From Euptelea pleiosperma (lineage: Eukaryota; Streptophyta; Magnoliopsida; Ranunculales; Eupteleaceae): 64,000 bases of DNA. The position numbers and the translations under genes were made by a program. The notes beneath the pieces were generated by a model. That model saw nothing but the letters and a program-made list of their open reading frames with translations, ran no database searches and had not been told where the DNA came from. Positions 45,831-57,984 of this stretch are shown in pieces. Every line of letters starts with the position of its first letter. The stretch's first letter is position 1. The stretch is from positions 22,321,190 through 22,385,189 of the forward strand of contig CM068553.1 of assembly GCA_035048495.1 (NCBI GenBank). The letters are read 5' to 3'.

Positions 45831-46628
45831 AACATCTATTGAGATCTCGGAGCTAAGGGCGCTACCGATAAAAAAGACGATCGTCCAAGATTTCGATGAC
45901 CCACCAACTATAAAATCTTGATCGATAGAGTCCATTGGACATGGTCTACACTCGTGGTTTATGGCGTGTCCATGACATATCCTAACCATGTCATTGTCCT
46001 AACCGGGTAACATTGCTTATTAGCATTTAAAGCCAAGGAAGTCCAACAAAAACATCTACAAAAGCACTACAAAGTGAAGAGTGTTTTGAGTTCTGGACCA
46101 CTACATCTACAAGTGGCCAAGGAACTCAACCCAAAACATTGAACCACTAAGGTGACATTGATTTATTAGGTATACCTGAACAGGTTTTGCTTAGTTGGTG
46201 TGAGTGATTTATTAGTCTATTTGGTGGGGTCAATTAAAACTCAAATCAAGCTAAATCACTTTTAGAATGGCATAAAGGTAACAAAGCAAAACGAAACAAA
46301 TCATAGATTAGAATGTCCTAAAGGTAAAAATCAGAGTTAACAGAACACAAGCATATGCAAAAAAACTTGTACTTAAAAATAAAATAAGAAAAGAATAAGA
46401 TCGGAATAATACCTATTTAAATTCAACTTCAAGTTCATCCCTTTCCTTTTCTAGTGCTGAAATTCTAGCAATTACTAATCCAAGGAGTTGTATATTATTT
46501 TCAAGAAAAAGGTTGCATCAAAACAACAAAATATGATGATGTAGCATTCAAAATTGCTACTTTTGCGTAAGATGTTGGGCTCACAACACTTTTTTCAACA
46601 TTCTCTTTTTAAATTATGTGGGCCCAAA
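45831..46628. other. Unclassified interval
   Basis: No gene assigned. On the minus strand, 46427-46505 reads LENNIQLLGLVIARISALEK and onward, a coiled-coil heptad-like peptide ending at TAG, reminiscent of the copia gag coiled coil in D (about 36300). May be a retroelement relic. Confidence 0.35.
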
Positions 46629-47709
46629 TGAAATTAGGTATTTTCGATCGTTGGATTCGGAAACCCTAGAATCAACCAAATTTATAATGATCCGATTTTT
46701 AATCTTGTAAAATGTAAAGATTTGTGTAGGGATTTGTGTTGGATATCGTCTATACTCAGCGTTAGGGAACACAATTTATCAGAACATAAAAATACAGAAA
46801 TTGCTTGTAGAATATGGAAGGGTGAGAGTTGTGATTAAGGTCAATTTTTAAAATATATTTTGGTTAGGATTTATTTACTTATTAAACTAATAATAAAAGC
46901 ATGATGATAAACGAAATAACAATTATTAAATTGAACTATTTATTGAATGAAAATTGTACTTATATTAATCTTGAACTAAAATAATTTAAATTGCAATATT
47001 TTAAAAAATAAACTAAATAAAAAAAACATTAAAGAGAGTGCTAGAGAAAGAATTGGAGAGATCTAGGTAAAGAGAGAATTAAGGTTTCTAGAGAGAGAAA
47101 GTGAAGAAGAGAGATAGAAAATGAAGACTTACCTTGGTGACTTACCAAAGGAGAAGAGGTCTAAGGCTATGTTCTTGCTAATTTTTGGATGAGAACCGAA
47201 CTAGGGAGATGAGAGAGATAGAGAGGTTTAGAGAAGAAGGGGAGAGGGAACTGATATTCGCTCAAAAGTGCTTATTTTAAGCCATTATTCTTATAGCGAT
47301 GTCGCATTCTCCTACGTAAAACTTGTCTTTTTGTCGACTTTTCCATATAAGAGTTTCTTCCATTGCGTAGAACGCATTCTTTAGACGAAAATCAACTATT
47401 TGCATGAAATATACGCATTTCGGATAGTCCAATATCAAGCCGTTTTAGTTGAATCTCATTACGCGCTTTTTCACTTGTAGGAGACCCTATCGGGAGATTC
47501 TCGAGGACTGGCGGGCCCACGATCAACCATAGAAGACTTCTATCAAAGCTTAGAGAGCCAACAGGCTAGGATAAAAAGATAGAAGACATATACGGGCAAA
47601 GCTAAAGGATCGTAGAGCCGGAACAAGGACTAAGAGAGAGAATAGCTGGAGACCAAGAGAAGGACTTAGGTGTTAAAGGCCACACCAATTGACATCAAAG
47701 GATAAGTTT

Positions 47710-47762
47710 GACTTATTAGTAGAGCAGACGAGAGAGAATAAAGAAGACCAGGGTTCAAGACC
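47710..47762 (+). other. tRNA-like module in solo LTR 4
   Basis: GACTTATTAGTAGAGC and GGTTCAAGACC, spacing 42 nt. Confidence 0.5.
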
Positions 47763-47800
47763 CTCCAATGCTTTTATTTTTATATTTTTCTCTCACCTCT

Positions 47801-47904
47801 CTCCTATTTCTCTCTTTATCTATCTATCTTGGCCCATGATATAGGCCTGTGACTCCTATTTCTCTCTTTATCTATCTATCTTGGCCCATGATATAGGCCT
47901 GTGA
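47801..47904. repeat. 52-bp tandem duplication
   Basis: Two copies of a unit beginning CTCCTATTTC and ending GCCTGTGA. Confidence 0.88.
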
Positions 47905-47910
47905 CCTAAG

Positions 47911-48042
47911 CCCATGACCCATGACCCATGTCCATACCCATGACCCATACCCATACCCATGTCCATATCCATACCCATACCCATGCCCCATGCCCCCATG
48001 CCCATGCCCATGACCCATGCCCATTACCCATGCTCATGCCCA
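47911..48042. repeat. (CCCATR)n degenerate hexamer repeat
   Basis: Alternating CCCATG, CCCATA and CCCATGA units over about 130 bp. Frames through it give His/Met or Trp/Gly-rich peptides and are artefacts. Confidence 0.88.
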
Positions 48043-49757
48043 TTTGCAACAACAAGAGAGAAGTGGTCTCACTTGACCGATTCTTCTCTCCTCCATATCT
48101 CTCTATCCTAGTCACTCTCTCTCTCATCTAACTAACCCATTCCCAACCGTTGGATCTCTCTAGATTTAACGGTCATCATTTTTACAACAAGCAAAAAAGA
48201 AAAAAAAAGTCTATAAGAGATCTACGATCTCTCCTTCTTGGGTTGGTTCCCTCCCCCTTCTCTTCCTCTCTTTCTTCTTTCTTTCTCTTCTTCTTCACCC
48301 TTCTTCTCCGACGAGCTCACCATTAACGCCTCCACCTCGAAGTGCAAAGCGTCAAACAGCAACGTCTCCTTGCTGCCCATTCTATTCGCCACAATCAAAG
48401 GCTACAATCCTCAATCCTATTGAGTTATATCCAATAGAAGTTGCACCATGTACCTCTTCAATGGTGAGCTTCTCTCTAATTCATCTCTCTAACCTTCCTA
48501 CCTTCTTTCACTCTCTTCTTTCCCTCTCTACCTTTACATGCTTTCTAGGATAATATTTTAATGGCTTTCTAGATTAATTTGGTTTAATGTTATTTCTGTC
48601 GTAAAGCATTTGAACAAGCATTGTAAGCATTTGTTTTTAGTTTAATGAACAAGTTTTAAATTCAAGTTTAAGTTGTTTTCATTTATTATATTTTTCATTC
48701 TCGTTTTTCTTATATTTTTTTTCATTCTAATAGTTTTAACAACAATCTCAAACATATTTTAAATCAACCTCCACCATTCTCACCCTTCCATTTATTCCGA
48801 GCATTTATGATTATTCTTGTTTCTTATTGTGCTAACTAATCTCGAGTGCGGACGATATTCGACACGAGCCACTGTGCAAGTCTACTTATTTGCAAATTAA
48901 GTGAACCAATTTGGAGAAATTACAAATATTGTTGAAATCAAGGGTTTCTGTAACCAACGACGCGAAAAGCCTTAATTTCAGGAACCTAAGGTTAGGTTGT
49001 GAGAGCGGGGAGAGAACGGAATCTCACATGGGGTTAAAAGGAGGACCTCTCCCAACCATTGGATTGAAGGGAAGGATAAGGGAGAGATCCCTTTCCTTAA
49101 GAGAGAATGGCTTCCTAGGTGGATGATAAGTGAGAATAGGTCATAGGAGACCTATTCTCTCATTTAGGAATGGGTTTGTGAATAGGGTAAGTGAAAGTGG
49201 GTCAATGAAAAATGGGTCAGGATGAGATGGGCTTGTGAGAGCCCATAGGTAGTTAGAATAGAAGGCTTATGGGCCAAACATTGAGAATGCCATGTGTTGG
49301 CCAGAGGATAGGTGGGCTAGTGAACCCATGGGATAGTGGGCCTCTAGAAAATGCTAATGGGCCTGAGAATAGGAGGGCTTTTACTCATTGAGTATCGGGC
49401 CAATTAGTGGGCTGGCATGGTAGCGGGCCTGTGAGAAAGTGGGTTTGGTGTGCCAATAGAGATATTATACGATGTTTGGCACAAAGTAACTGGCGGGAGG
49501 TATGGGCTGAAATTAGATCATGGCGGTGAATCTATTAGATTAGCAGAAGGTTATGATGGATGGTAGGGATTCGACCGACCAATGTATTACTGATGATCAT
49601 GATGATCAGATGGCCGATCAGATGGTTAGAAGATCTAATGGTAGGATTTGATGATCTAATGGTCAGATGCTATAATTTAGAGAGATAGAGAGAAAATTAG
49701 GAGAGAGGTGAGATGTGAGAGAAAATATAAAAATAAAGAGAAAAAGATCTAGCAGAG

Positions 49758-49800
49758 GGTCTTGAACCCTGGTCTTCTTCATGAGTTTCGCCAATTAAGC
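49758..49800 (-). other. tRNA-like module in solo LTR 3, shortened
   Basis: GCTTAATTGGCGAAAC and GGTTCAAGACC at 32-nt spacing; a 10-nt deletion between the boxes. Confidence 0.4.
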
Positions 49801-50341
49801 AAGCTAGCTTGTGATGTCAATTGGTGTAGCTTTTAACACCTTGGTCCTTCTCTTAGTCTTCAACTCTTCTGCTCTCTTGGTTCTTTGGATCGGCTCTACG
49901 ATCTTCTGGCTTTGCCCGTACTTAGCTTTTATCTTCTTATCCTAGCTTGTTGGTTCTTTTGGCTTTGATAGAGGGTTTCTGTGGTCGATCGTGGGCCTGC
50001 CAGCCTTGAGAATCGCCCGATAGGGTCTCCTACAAGTGAAAAAGCGCGTAATGAGATTCAACTAAAATGACTTGATACTAGACTATCCGCAATGTGTATA
50101 TTTCATGCAAATAGTTGATTTTCGTTAAAGAATATGTTCTACGCAATGGAAGAAACTCTTACGTGGAAAAGTCGACAAAAATGCAAGTTTTACGTAGGAG
50201 AATGTGACATCCTAAAAGGATAATGACTTAAAATAAGAACTTTTGAGCGAATATCACCAAGCTCTTCATATATACTATGTAGGTGGTCTTTATTCATGAG
50301 TGCTAGAACCTCAAAATTTGATGTTCTTGGTAGACATACAG

Positions 50342-50750
50342 ACCAAAATTTAGCCTGATTGGTGATTTCTAACTATTGAAAACCAACCCCCACTCACACA
50401 TGGCATGGGCATTCACCAACCCCCACTCATACATGATGCGGTCCCACAGTTGAAAACCAATCCATGAAAATACTCAAATCCAATAGCTAGAAATCACAAA
50501 CCCCCCACTCACAAATGGCATGGGCATTCAAATATATTCAGTTTGTACACCAAATCTCACCAACACTAATTTTCTATTACATGTAAAAATATGTTCACTT
50601 AACAACAAATGTGCAATATTGCAAACAGTTAAATTCACCAATCAAGCTGAAATTTGGTTTGTAAGTCCACCTAGGGATGAGAAAAAAATCAATCTGATTG
50701 GTGATATAAAATCCAATGGTTAAAACTCACCAATCAAGCTGAATTTTGGT
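50342..50750. repeat. Candidate small TIR element or inverted repeat
   Basis: The left arm 50342-50379 (ACCAAAATTTAGCCTGATTG...) is the reverse complement, with mismatches, of 50714-50750; another right-type copy is at 50633-50672. A 27-bp direct repeat (starting CCCCCACTCAC) occurs twice inside. Could be a decayed MITE or MULE-type end. Confidence 0.45.
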
Positions 50751-50779
50751 TTGTAGGTCCACCCTAAAATGGCCCAAAC

Positions 50780-50785
<6 letters not shown>

Positions 50786-50815
<30 letters not shown>
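50786..50815. repeat. (GA)n microsatellite
   Basis: About 15 GA units. Confidence 0.92.
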
Positions 50816-50817
<2 letters not shown>

Positions 50818-51834
50818 TGCTGTTTCCAGGTGCGAAAATGGTGAGCCTCAAGAGCAATTCCCTTCTTCTTCTATTTTATAACGCAAAGGCCATCAACAAC
50901 CCAACAAATGTATCAGAAATTCTAGATCTCCAAACACACCTAAAACCCCACATTACCAAAAGTTTCTCAAAGAACACAAAGAGATTAAAAAAAAGGCTAG
51001 GTTATAATTATCTAGCAGAAGTAATGGATACACATTTCAACTTGGGTATACCACATGCTTTACTATTACCAAATACTAAAGGTTAGGATTTTGTAAAGAA
51101 GTTGGGATTATATAAAAAGTTGGGATTTTTGGAAAAAGAAAACTTGAAGCATAATCTTTAGGTGGACAAAAAGGAGACAAAGAGCTGAATAGAGAAACAT
51201 GAGCAAGGTTTGAAGGATACTACATTTAAGCAGGATCGATCAATGTGCATCAATTTATAAATTTGGAAACGAAATTACAAAAATTCTTAACCACAAATTT
51301 GCAAAATGGACAGAAGTCTAGCCCTAATAAACATGATCACTAAGACCAAACGTTAACTAACGATGCATAGATTAAGAACTATAAGAATTTAACATAAGAA
51401 ATAAAAGACCAAAGAGAAGAGCGCCTGTAAATGACAACACAAAACCAAAGTTAAACACAGAGATATAGTTCACCGGTCAAACCCATTGACAAAACCACAA
51501 AACCCTCACCATTTTGAAAAACCCCTTTAGCATTAGAGAGAGGGGAGAGGAGAGAGAAAGAGACAGAGAGACAGAGAGAGAGGCTTACCAGAGGGAGGTC
51601 ACAGGTTGCAGGCATGCCATGGAGGGAGGTCAGAGCGCACATTGAAGGAAGTGGCACGTAGTGGAGGGAGGCCGAAGGGGCTTAGGGTTTCCAAAATGGT
51701 TTCGTGTGCATGAGAGGGCAACGACAGGGCAACGGAAGAGGAGGAGGAGGAGGAGAGGAGAGGAGAGGAGAGGGTTCGGGCAATGAAATGAGAAAATAAC
51801 AGAAGAAAAAAAAGAATTTTGTTTTACATTCGAC

Positions 51835-52012
51835 CTTTTACCGGCGGTGAGCTATTGGCCGCTGCTATAGAGGTTATTAGCGGTGGACAGATGCTTGACC
51901 GCCGCTAATAGCACACCTATAGTAGCGATTTTTTATGTGGCTGTCGGTAAAAGTTCCATTAGCGGCGATTTTTTGAGCGACAGCCAGTAAAAGTCGCCTC
52001 TGTAAGTGATTT
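51835..52012. mobile_element. CACTA-like subterminal repeat block (remnant)
   Basis: Short GC-rich motifs TTACCGGCGG, TTAGCGGTGG, TTAGCGGCGA in both orientations, mixed with GATTTTTT and GGTAAAAG, as in subterminal repeats of plant CACTA transposons. No clear CACTA terminus was found, so this is tentative. Confidence 0.35.
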
Positions 52013-53028
52013 CTTTTCCCTCCATTTTTCCTACAAGCCTTTTGAAATTCCCTTTAATTACCATGTTATTGTAGACATCCTATTTTGGGATTTTGTAGTA
52101 CATCTTAGATATATCAACAAAAGGTAATGCCCTATTTTTTGTCATAAATTAATAACTCGTGCAAATGAATGTTGTGTTTCACATTTTACCTTGAATTAGT
52201 TCATTATATTATGTTTAGCTAGAATGATGACTTTGACCAAAAGCCATGCCAACCAATACCAACCATTCGATCTGAGATCCAATGGAATAATCCTACTCAA
52301 AATGACATGTGGCATCACCACCACAACCCGCCATTAATTAATTAATAACCCATACCCCTAGCAAAAACATTACACCAATATCCAAGAATCATTCCCACAC
52401 ACATGTCATATAACCATCTTCCCTCATTCTAGGAATGACAAGTATTGCAACCTAATACAAATATTAATTCCCCATAAAAAAAGCATCCCACATTGAATCC
52501 CCATAGAACACAAATTTCTCTCATAATAACCAACTTCCCTCATTCTAAGGAATGACATGTGTCACACACTAAAGATAATCTCAATTCCCATTCAACCACT
52601 ACACCCTCATTCTAACTTATTGCCCCCACATTCTAGGAATTAAAGTTTTGCTACAATACCACTATCCACTACTTTAGGAAAGATAACAACGAAGCCCCCA
52701 TGATCCTCCATTTTAGCCCACTCCCCTCCATTTTAGGATTTAGTTAGTAAAATGTGTCACAAATCAATTAATAACCACCTTTTAGTTAATTCCTACTCTA
52801 ACTAAAATAACTAATTGATCTCCCACTACCCCCATGACCCCCATGATCCTTTTCTCTAGGCCCATCATTCACTCTCATCGCCTTGACTTGCCCCCAAAAG
52901 ATGAACACCTATAAATAACCCTCTAATCACCCCATCAAAGGGAGGAACACACAAGAGATCTAGAAGTAAAAAAGTATCCATTTTCGTACCTAAGAGAAAG
53001 CCCCATTTTTTTTAGCAAACTCTTGCTG

Positions 53029-53430
53029 TCCAGAATTTTCTGCAATTGTGATCAACTACCCATCTTTGACCCATTTGAAAACCCACTTCCAACAGTCCAT
53101 TTTGTTCACTAATACCACCATATTTAAGCCTTCATTACCCTCTCCCACTCCCTAAAGTCTTAAACCCAAATTCGTTTAGCAAGTGTCTCAAACATTAGCC
53201 TAAATACCCCTACTTGACCATTTTTGTAGGTTTATTTTCCCATAATTTCCTGCGATTGTGACCAAGTGGCCATCTTTAGCCCAATAGAAAACCTACTTCC
53301 TTTAGTTCATTTAGCCATCAAATACTACCATTCTATATATATTTCAATACCCTTTATCAATTCCCAAAATCCTAGACCAAAATTCATTTGACAACTATCT
53401 CAAATATTAGCCTAAACAGACCCAGACTTG
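53029..53430. repeat. Diverged ~200-bp tandem duplication
   Basis: Two blocks (53029-53222, 53232-53430) share the order ATTTYCTGCRATTGTGA, CCATCTTT, GAAAACC, ACTTCC, CTCAAAYATTAGCCTAAA. Confidence 0.6.
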
Positions 53431-55474
53431 GCCAAATTTCCAACAATACCCGATTGAAGGGTTTTGAGACATTTTGACGAAACTTGGTTCTCTAAGTGGT
53501 TTAAAGCTCCAAGAAAAATCCAAAAGGACACGAAACATGGTGAAATCGTTCTTTACATTATTTTTTTTATTTTATTTGATTATTTTCATTTATTTTTCAA
53601 CATTAGTTATTCGCTTTCAAAATCATTTATCTCATTTTTTTCATAGCCAAGGGAGCCTACGAGGGTAAGCGATGAGACACTTAAGATCTTTGTGAAAGCA
53701 TATTTGGCCCTTTTTTCCCCTTTCCTTTAAAAGTTTATTTTTTTTATTTTCTTTATTTCATTACGACACTAGCATTACTTTGGTTATTTTTGCAAGATTC
53801 CTCTTTTCAATATTCGAAAGCCGATTTATAGTTTCATTAATATGCAAACATTCACAATCACACGACTCAGATTTATAGTGGTTCGGCGACTCCGCACCTA
53901 CGTCCACTGTCCAATACTCAACACAAGTAATATTATATTATCTCAATCATGCATTACAGCATATCTAATTGAAATAAATAATCCATGAAAGTAGGGTTTT
54001 TCCGTGTCGTTGGTAACGGAAACCCTAACTTCAACACATTTGTAATTTGATCCGAGTTTTAATCCTGCAAAATATTAGATATTGTATAGGGATTCGTGTC
54101 GGATGTCGATCCGCACTCGGGATTAGTCGGATTAGCGCGAATAAGAACATAAAATGACATATAATATACAAGAGAAATGTGGAAAGATGAGAATGGTGAG
54201 TCGAGATTAAAAACACATCCAAGAGATCTAGAGAAGACTAAAATCATCAAACTCAAATTGCATTAATTAAACTGTTGCTTACATGAAATAAATGACAGAA
54301 ATAAATAAAACGGTAAATCTATTCTAGAAAGCATGTAAGAAAGCATGTAAAAAGAGATTTTAGAGAGAGAGGAAGAAGGTAGAGAGAGAATTTTCACACC
54401 TCGGTCGTTTACCGGCCGACAAGGTAGAGGTGAGAGAAAAACTCACCCTCTTGCATTCACCGAACGGAGTCAGTGGTGCAAAAAGGCGATCAGCCTAGGG
54501 ATCTCTAGAGATAATCTAACTCTAGAGAGAGAAAATATAGAGAGAAGAAAGAAAACGCTCACCATGTAACTTACCAGAGTGGTGAGCCGGATATCAGCCA
54601 TCAATGAATGGGTGAGGTTGGACTGCCATAGGTGAACTGACATGGTGTTGATTGGTGGTTTTTCGGCCAAGAATGGTGGTGAAGCATGAAGTGGTGGCTA
54701 TATAGGCAGCAAATGGTGGGGAATTTGCCGGTCTTCACTTCCCAATGGTAAGTACGATGATGAAGGTAATCTCCAACAGCATGGAGAGGACCTGCAAGTG
54801 GATGAGCCACCGACAAATGTTGTGGTTCAGATCTGGAGATGCAAGCTTCTAACGGTGAGTCACGGCCTTGGAGGAGTGCACCCCGATCTGGATCGTGCAT
54901 GGAGTAGCACGGATGGAACTCTATTGGATGGCCAGGAACATAGAACCTGCTAGTTACCGGCGGCGAAGTGGTTGTGCATGGCAGCGTGGTGGAGTTTCTG
55001 GAACTTACCTGAGTGGCGCACGGTGCCGCTTTTTGATAGAGATGAGGGGTACACCAGCAGGTGGGGGGGCAGTAGATCTATGAGTCGCCGAAGAAGCTTC
55101 TCCGGGCGATTTTAATGGTGGTCAGTAGTAGGTGGGAAGCGGACGGTAACAGCAACTCATACCTTTTTATTTTTTATTTTTTTTTTTTTTCGTTCTCTTT
55201 TTCTCTTCTCCTCCTTCCTTTCTTTCTGATTTTCTCCTTGGTGGTTTGGTGAAAGAGGAAGGGAGGATGAAAGACGGTGGTGGCTGTTGGGAAACAGCCA
55301 CCGTGTAGGATTAATGAGGTGGTGGCTGGTTTGCTGGTGGAAGCGTTAGAGAGGTCGCAGGCGGACCTACAACTCGAGGTGGAGTGATGAAGAGCAGCCA
55401 TCATTGGGGCGGTGCTACAGGAGATGGCGAGGTGCTGGAAGAGAGAAAACGGTGGCTGGCTGCAATGGAGATCG

Positions 55475-55499
55475 CCGGAGTTGCAACCTGCAACTCCGG
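55475..55499. repeat. Conserved LTR hairpin (solo LTR 5, copy 1)
   Basis: Arms CCGGAGTTGCA / TGCAACTCCGG around ACC. Confidence 0.85.
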
Positions 55500-55643
55500 T
55501 AATCTTTGAAACGGTTGCAGCAGCAAGGGGTGGTGGAGCATGGGAGCCTTGCTGGTTGGTGATGCGCAGGCAGTGGACCAACATGAAGAAGGAGGAGCAG
55601 CCATGGCTAGAGGAGCACCAGGCGGGTGGACAAGTTGCTGCTG

Positions 55644-55669
55644 GCCGGAGTTGCAGACCTGCAACTCCG
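55644..55669. repeat. Conserved LTR hairpin (solo LTR 5, copy 2)
   Basis: Arms CCGGAGTTGCAG / CTGCAACTCCGG around AC. Confidence 0.85.
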
Positions 55670-55884
55670 GTAAAAAAAATGAAGAAGATGAAGAAGACGA
55701 GAAGGAAGAAGAGGAGAAGAAGGAGGGGGAAGAAGGGGAAAACGTGGGGGGCAAATTTTGGGGAAAGGAGAGGAGGAGAGGGATTAGGAGATTAGGGTTT
55801 CGAACCCTCTCTTCTCCCCTTTTAAAGCTTCCCTATTTCCTTTAATGGAAATAGGGAATTTTTGAAAATAAAAAAATAAGAAAA

Positions 55885-55892
<8 letters not shown>

Positions 55893-55952
<60 letters not shown>
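55893..55952. repeat. (AT)n microsatellite
   Basis: About 30 AT units next to an A-rich run, inside solo LTR 5. Confidence 0.93.
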
Positions 55953-55955
<3 letters not shown>

Positions 55956-56411
55956 TAAGTAAAATGCTACTTTTCTTTGGGGAATGTCCCCATTTAGTGG
56001 ACCCCCCATTTTTTAATTAAAATTATTTTGAAATTCACGGGGTCCACTAACTGGTCGGACAGCGGGTCGATGATGATGGGCCCGGCTATTGGCCCACATG
56101 GACTGATGATGTCCATCGTCTCACAAGATGATGTGACAGACATTCTGATGGCGATCGGATGGATGGTGACTTGATTGGGACCCAGATTGGTAGATCGACG
56201 GATCTAGAGAGATCCAACGGTCCGATTGAAGATCCAACGGTCCGATGGAAGATCCAACGGTCAGAAAGCTAAGGGAGATGAGATAGAGCCGAAGGGTAGG
56301 AGTTCTGGGGTTAGGTCAATAGATTCGAGGATCGAGAGATGAAGAGAGAGAGAGAATAAGAAGAGATGAGAGAGAAAGTATCAAAAAAAATGGAGAAAAG
56401 TATTGGCAGAG

Positions 56412-56464
56412 GGTCTGGAACCCTGGTCTTCACTGTGACCATCCTCACGCTTCTCCAGTAGAGT
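56412..56464 (-). other. tRNA-like module in solo LTR 5
   Basis: A-box-like segment and GGTTCCAGACC, 42 nt apart in element sense. Confidence 0.5.
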
Positions 56465-56927
56465 AGACTATCATTCCTTGCTGACTCATGTGGCTTTAAA
56501 CGCTTTGGTCCGTCTCTTGGTCATTGGCTCTCCTGCTCTCTTCGTTCTTTGGGCCGGCTTTTTGGTCCTCTTATTCAGCCCATATTTGGCCCATATCTTC
56601 TAGTCATAGCATGTGGGCTCTTTAAGCTTTGATAATGGGCTTTCATGATCGATTTGGGCCCACAAGTCTTGAGAATCGTCCCATCGGGGTTTCCTGCGAC
56701 AGAAGAAGCGCGTAATGAGACTCTATCAGAATGACTACATGTCTAGACTTCCGAAAATGCGTTTAATGCATGCAAATATACCATTTCGTCCAGAAAAGTG
56801 TGTTCTACGCAACACAAGAGACTCTTACGTAGAAAAGTAGGTAAATAGAGTATTTTACGTAGGAGAATGCAATAACGCTAAAAGGATAATTGCTTAAAAT
56901 AAGCACTTTTGAGCGAATATCAATCCA

Positions 56928-57329
56928 CTAACTAAGATATCACTTAGTTTTAATCTAATGAGAATCACTTCTTGCTCACCTAGAGAGTCAGCCTAGGCCA
57001 GTAGTCTATTTAGAGAAATTCTTTTCTCATGAATCTATAATCCTTAACTTAGTTAAATGAGTCCTCACTCATCCACCAATCACAAATATTCAGTGTTCAT
57101 AAATTTTGAATTCTATCAAAAAGGTATTTGAATATAGAGACACTTACCTTTAGTTGAATATGATCAAATGGAGAATCCTTTGGAGAAGAATTCGCCTAAG
57201 AGATACTCTGCCAAATTTCAGATCTCTAGACTCAAAAAATGATAATCAAAGAATGGGAGCTTAGAGATCTCTTGATTGGGTTGATTCTTATGAGGGGAGA
57301 AGGCTCTAATTTATAGTTTAGCCCCCCAT
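56928..57329 (-). other. Flank between solo LTR 5 and the accessory gene of G
   Basis: No gene. On the minus strand a TATA-like CTATAAATTA (about 57313-57322) is followed by a GGTAAGT donor-like site (about 57149-57155). May belong to G's 3' region or to another LTR. Confidence 0.35.
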
Positions 57330-57743
57330 TAAACGAACCAAATATAGTCGTTTGAAGGGCCAAAGTGCGCCTAAACTCATAAAAAAGATTGAGTCAAAAC
57401 GAGATTCGAATAGAGTGATTTGGAACCTAACTCTTCTGACCTTAAAATAAAAAAATGGACCTTCTGGATCATGATTGTTCAGGTTGCAATAAAATATTCT
57501 GACTAACTCAGGATATGCAACACCAGAATTGGAAAGAGGTTTAGACTAACCTACCGAATTCAGAAGATTGGGGATTCTAGTCATGGTCACTTCCTTTTTG
57601 ATTACCCCACGCTCCACAACAACGGCTCTTTTAATATAGTTCTTCAAAAAGCTAACCCTAGCCATGGGATTGATGAAAAGATTAAGAGGATAGGGATCTT
57701 TAGAATATGATTCACCTCTTGCTCTTTTCCTTTGTGGAGTCAT
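57330..57743 (-). pseudogene. Accessory gene of element G, plant transposon-protein type
   Basis: ATG at 57741-57743: MTPQRKRARGESYSKDPY, then FLKNYIKRAVVVERGV. A TAG at 57546-57548 interrupts. The same frame continues with AYPELVRIFYCNLNNHDPEG and VRFQITLFESRF to a TAA near 57330. The basic start and the LVR.FY.NL motif match the accessory proteins of D and E (LVKLFYANM). Confidence 0.65.
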
Positions 57744-57914
57744 TAAAACAAAATAAAGAAATTTCACCAAAAATTTAGGCAATGGTGAGACTAGAAATCT
57801 CTAGAAAGAGATTAGATTTGAGGGCTAGAGGTTTTCTCAAATGGGAAGGAGAGAATACAAATGAAATTTCTAGGGTTCCAAAAGGTTTCAGATGATCCAA
57901 AATCGATTTGGGAC

Positions 57915-57924
57915 AATTTATAAC
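57915..57924 (-). promoter_or_regulatory. TATA-like box of the G accessory gene
   Basis: TTATAAATTG, about 170 bp before the ATG and about 65 bp after the palindrome array. Confidence 0.5.
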
Positions 57925-57984
57925 CGAGGGCAACCGACTGGGCAAGGGTCGACTCGCCTGCGAATCTAATATTAGGTTTGGGTG

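Larger units (their letters stand above)
47252..48980 (+). mobile_element. Solo Athila LTR 4, inserted in solo LTR 3
   Basis: 1729 bp, TGATATTCGC to TTAATTTCA, perfect target duplication GGAAC (47247-47251, 48981-48985). Opposite orientation to its host LTR. It contains a tRNA-like module (47710-47762), a 52-bp tandem duplication (47801-47904) and a CCCATR repeat (47911-48042). Confidence 0.92.
46629..50256 (-). mobile_element. Solo Athila LTR 3 (F2), interrupted by solo LTR 4
   Basis: TGAAATTAGG to GCGAATATCA; 1894 bp without the insertion. Flanks CCAAA (46624-46628) and CCAAG (50257-50261) are a one-mismatch target duplication. Its tRNA-like module is 49758-49800, with the A-to-B spacing shortened by 10 nt. 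Confidence 0.8.
50257..53985. other. Unclassified interval with several repeats
   Basis: About 3.7 kb without a recognisable gene. It holds a TIR-like inverted repeat (50342-50750), a (GA)n run (50786-50815), a CACTA-like GC-rich repeat block (51835-52012), a TATA box TATAAATA (52910-52917, +) followed by CT/GA-rich sequence, and a diverged 200-bp tandem duplication (53029-53430). The part from about 52200 on could be an LTR of another family; its ends were not found. Confidence 0.5.
53986..56922 (-). mobile_element. Solo Athila LTR 5
   Basis: 2937 bp, TGAAAGTAGG to GCGAATATCA, perfect target duplication ATCCA (53981-53985, 56923-56927). Same subfamily as solo LTRs 1 and 2. It has hairpins (55475-55499, 55644-55669), an (AT)n run (55893-55952), a 20-bp tandem motif (56211-56264) and a tRNA-like module (56412-56464). 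Confidence 0.93.

Noticed and set aside
47906..48131. Trp/Gly-Met and His-Thr repeat peptides
   Set aside because: Translations of the CCCATR repeat on both strands.
50769..51086. Host gene coding for a 105-residue protein
   Set aside because: Opens in a GA microsatellite, has no domain and no supporting signals.
51835..52012. Complete CACTA transposon
   Set aside because: Only subterminal-type motifs seen; no CACTA ends, target duplication or transposase.
53464..53668. Short Phe-rich frames
   Set aside because: AT-rich sequence, two overlapping frames, no start context or domain.
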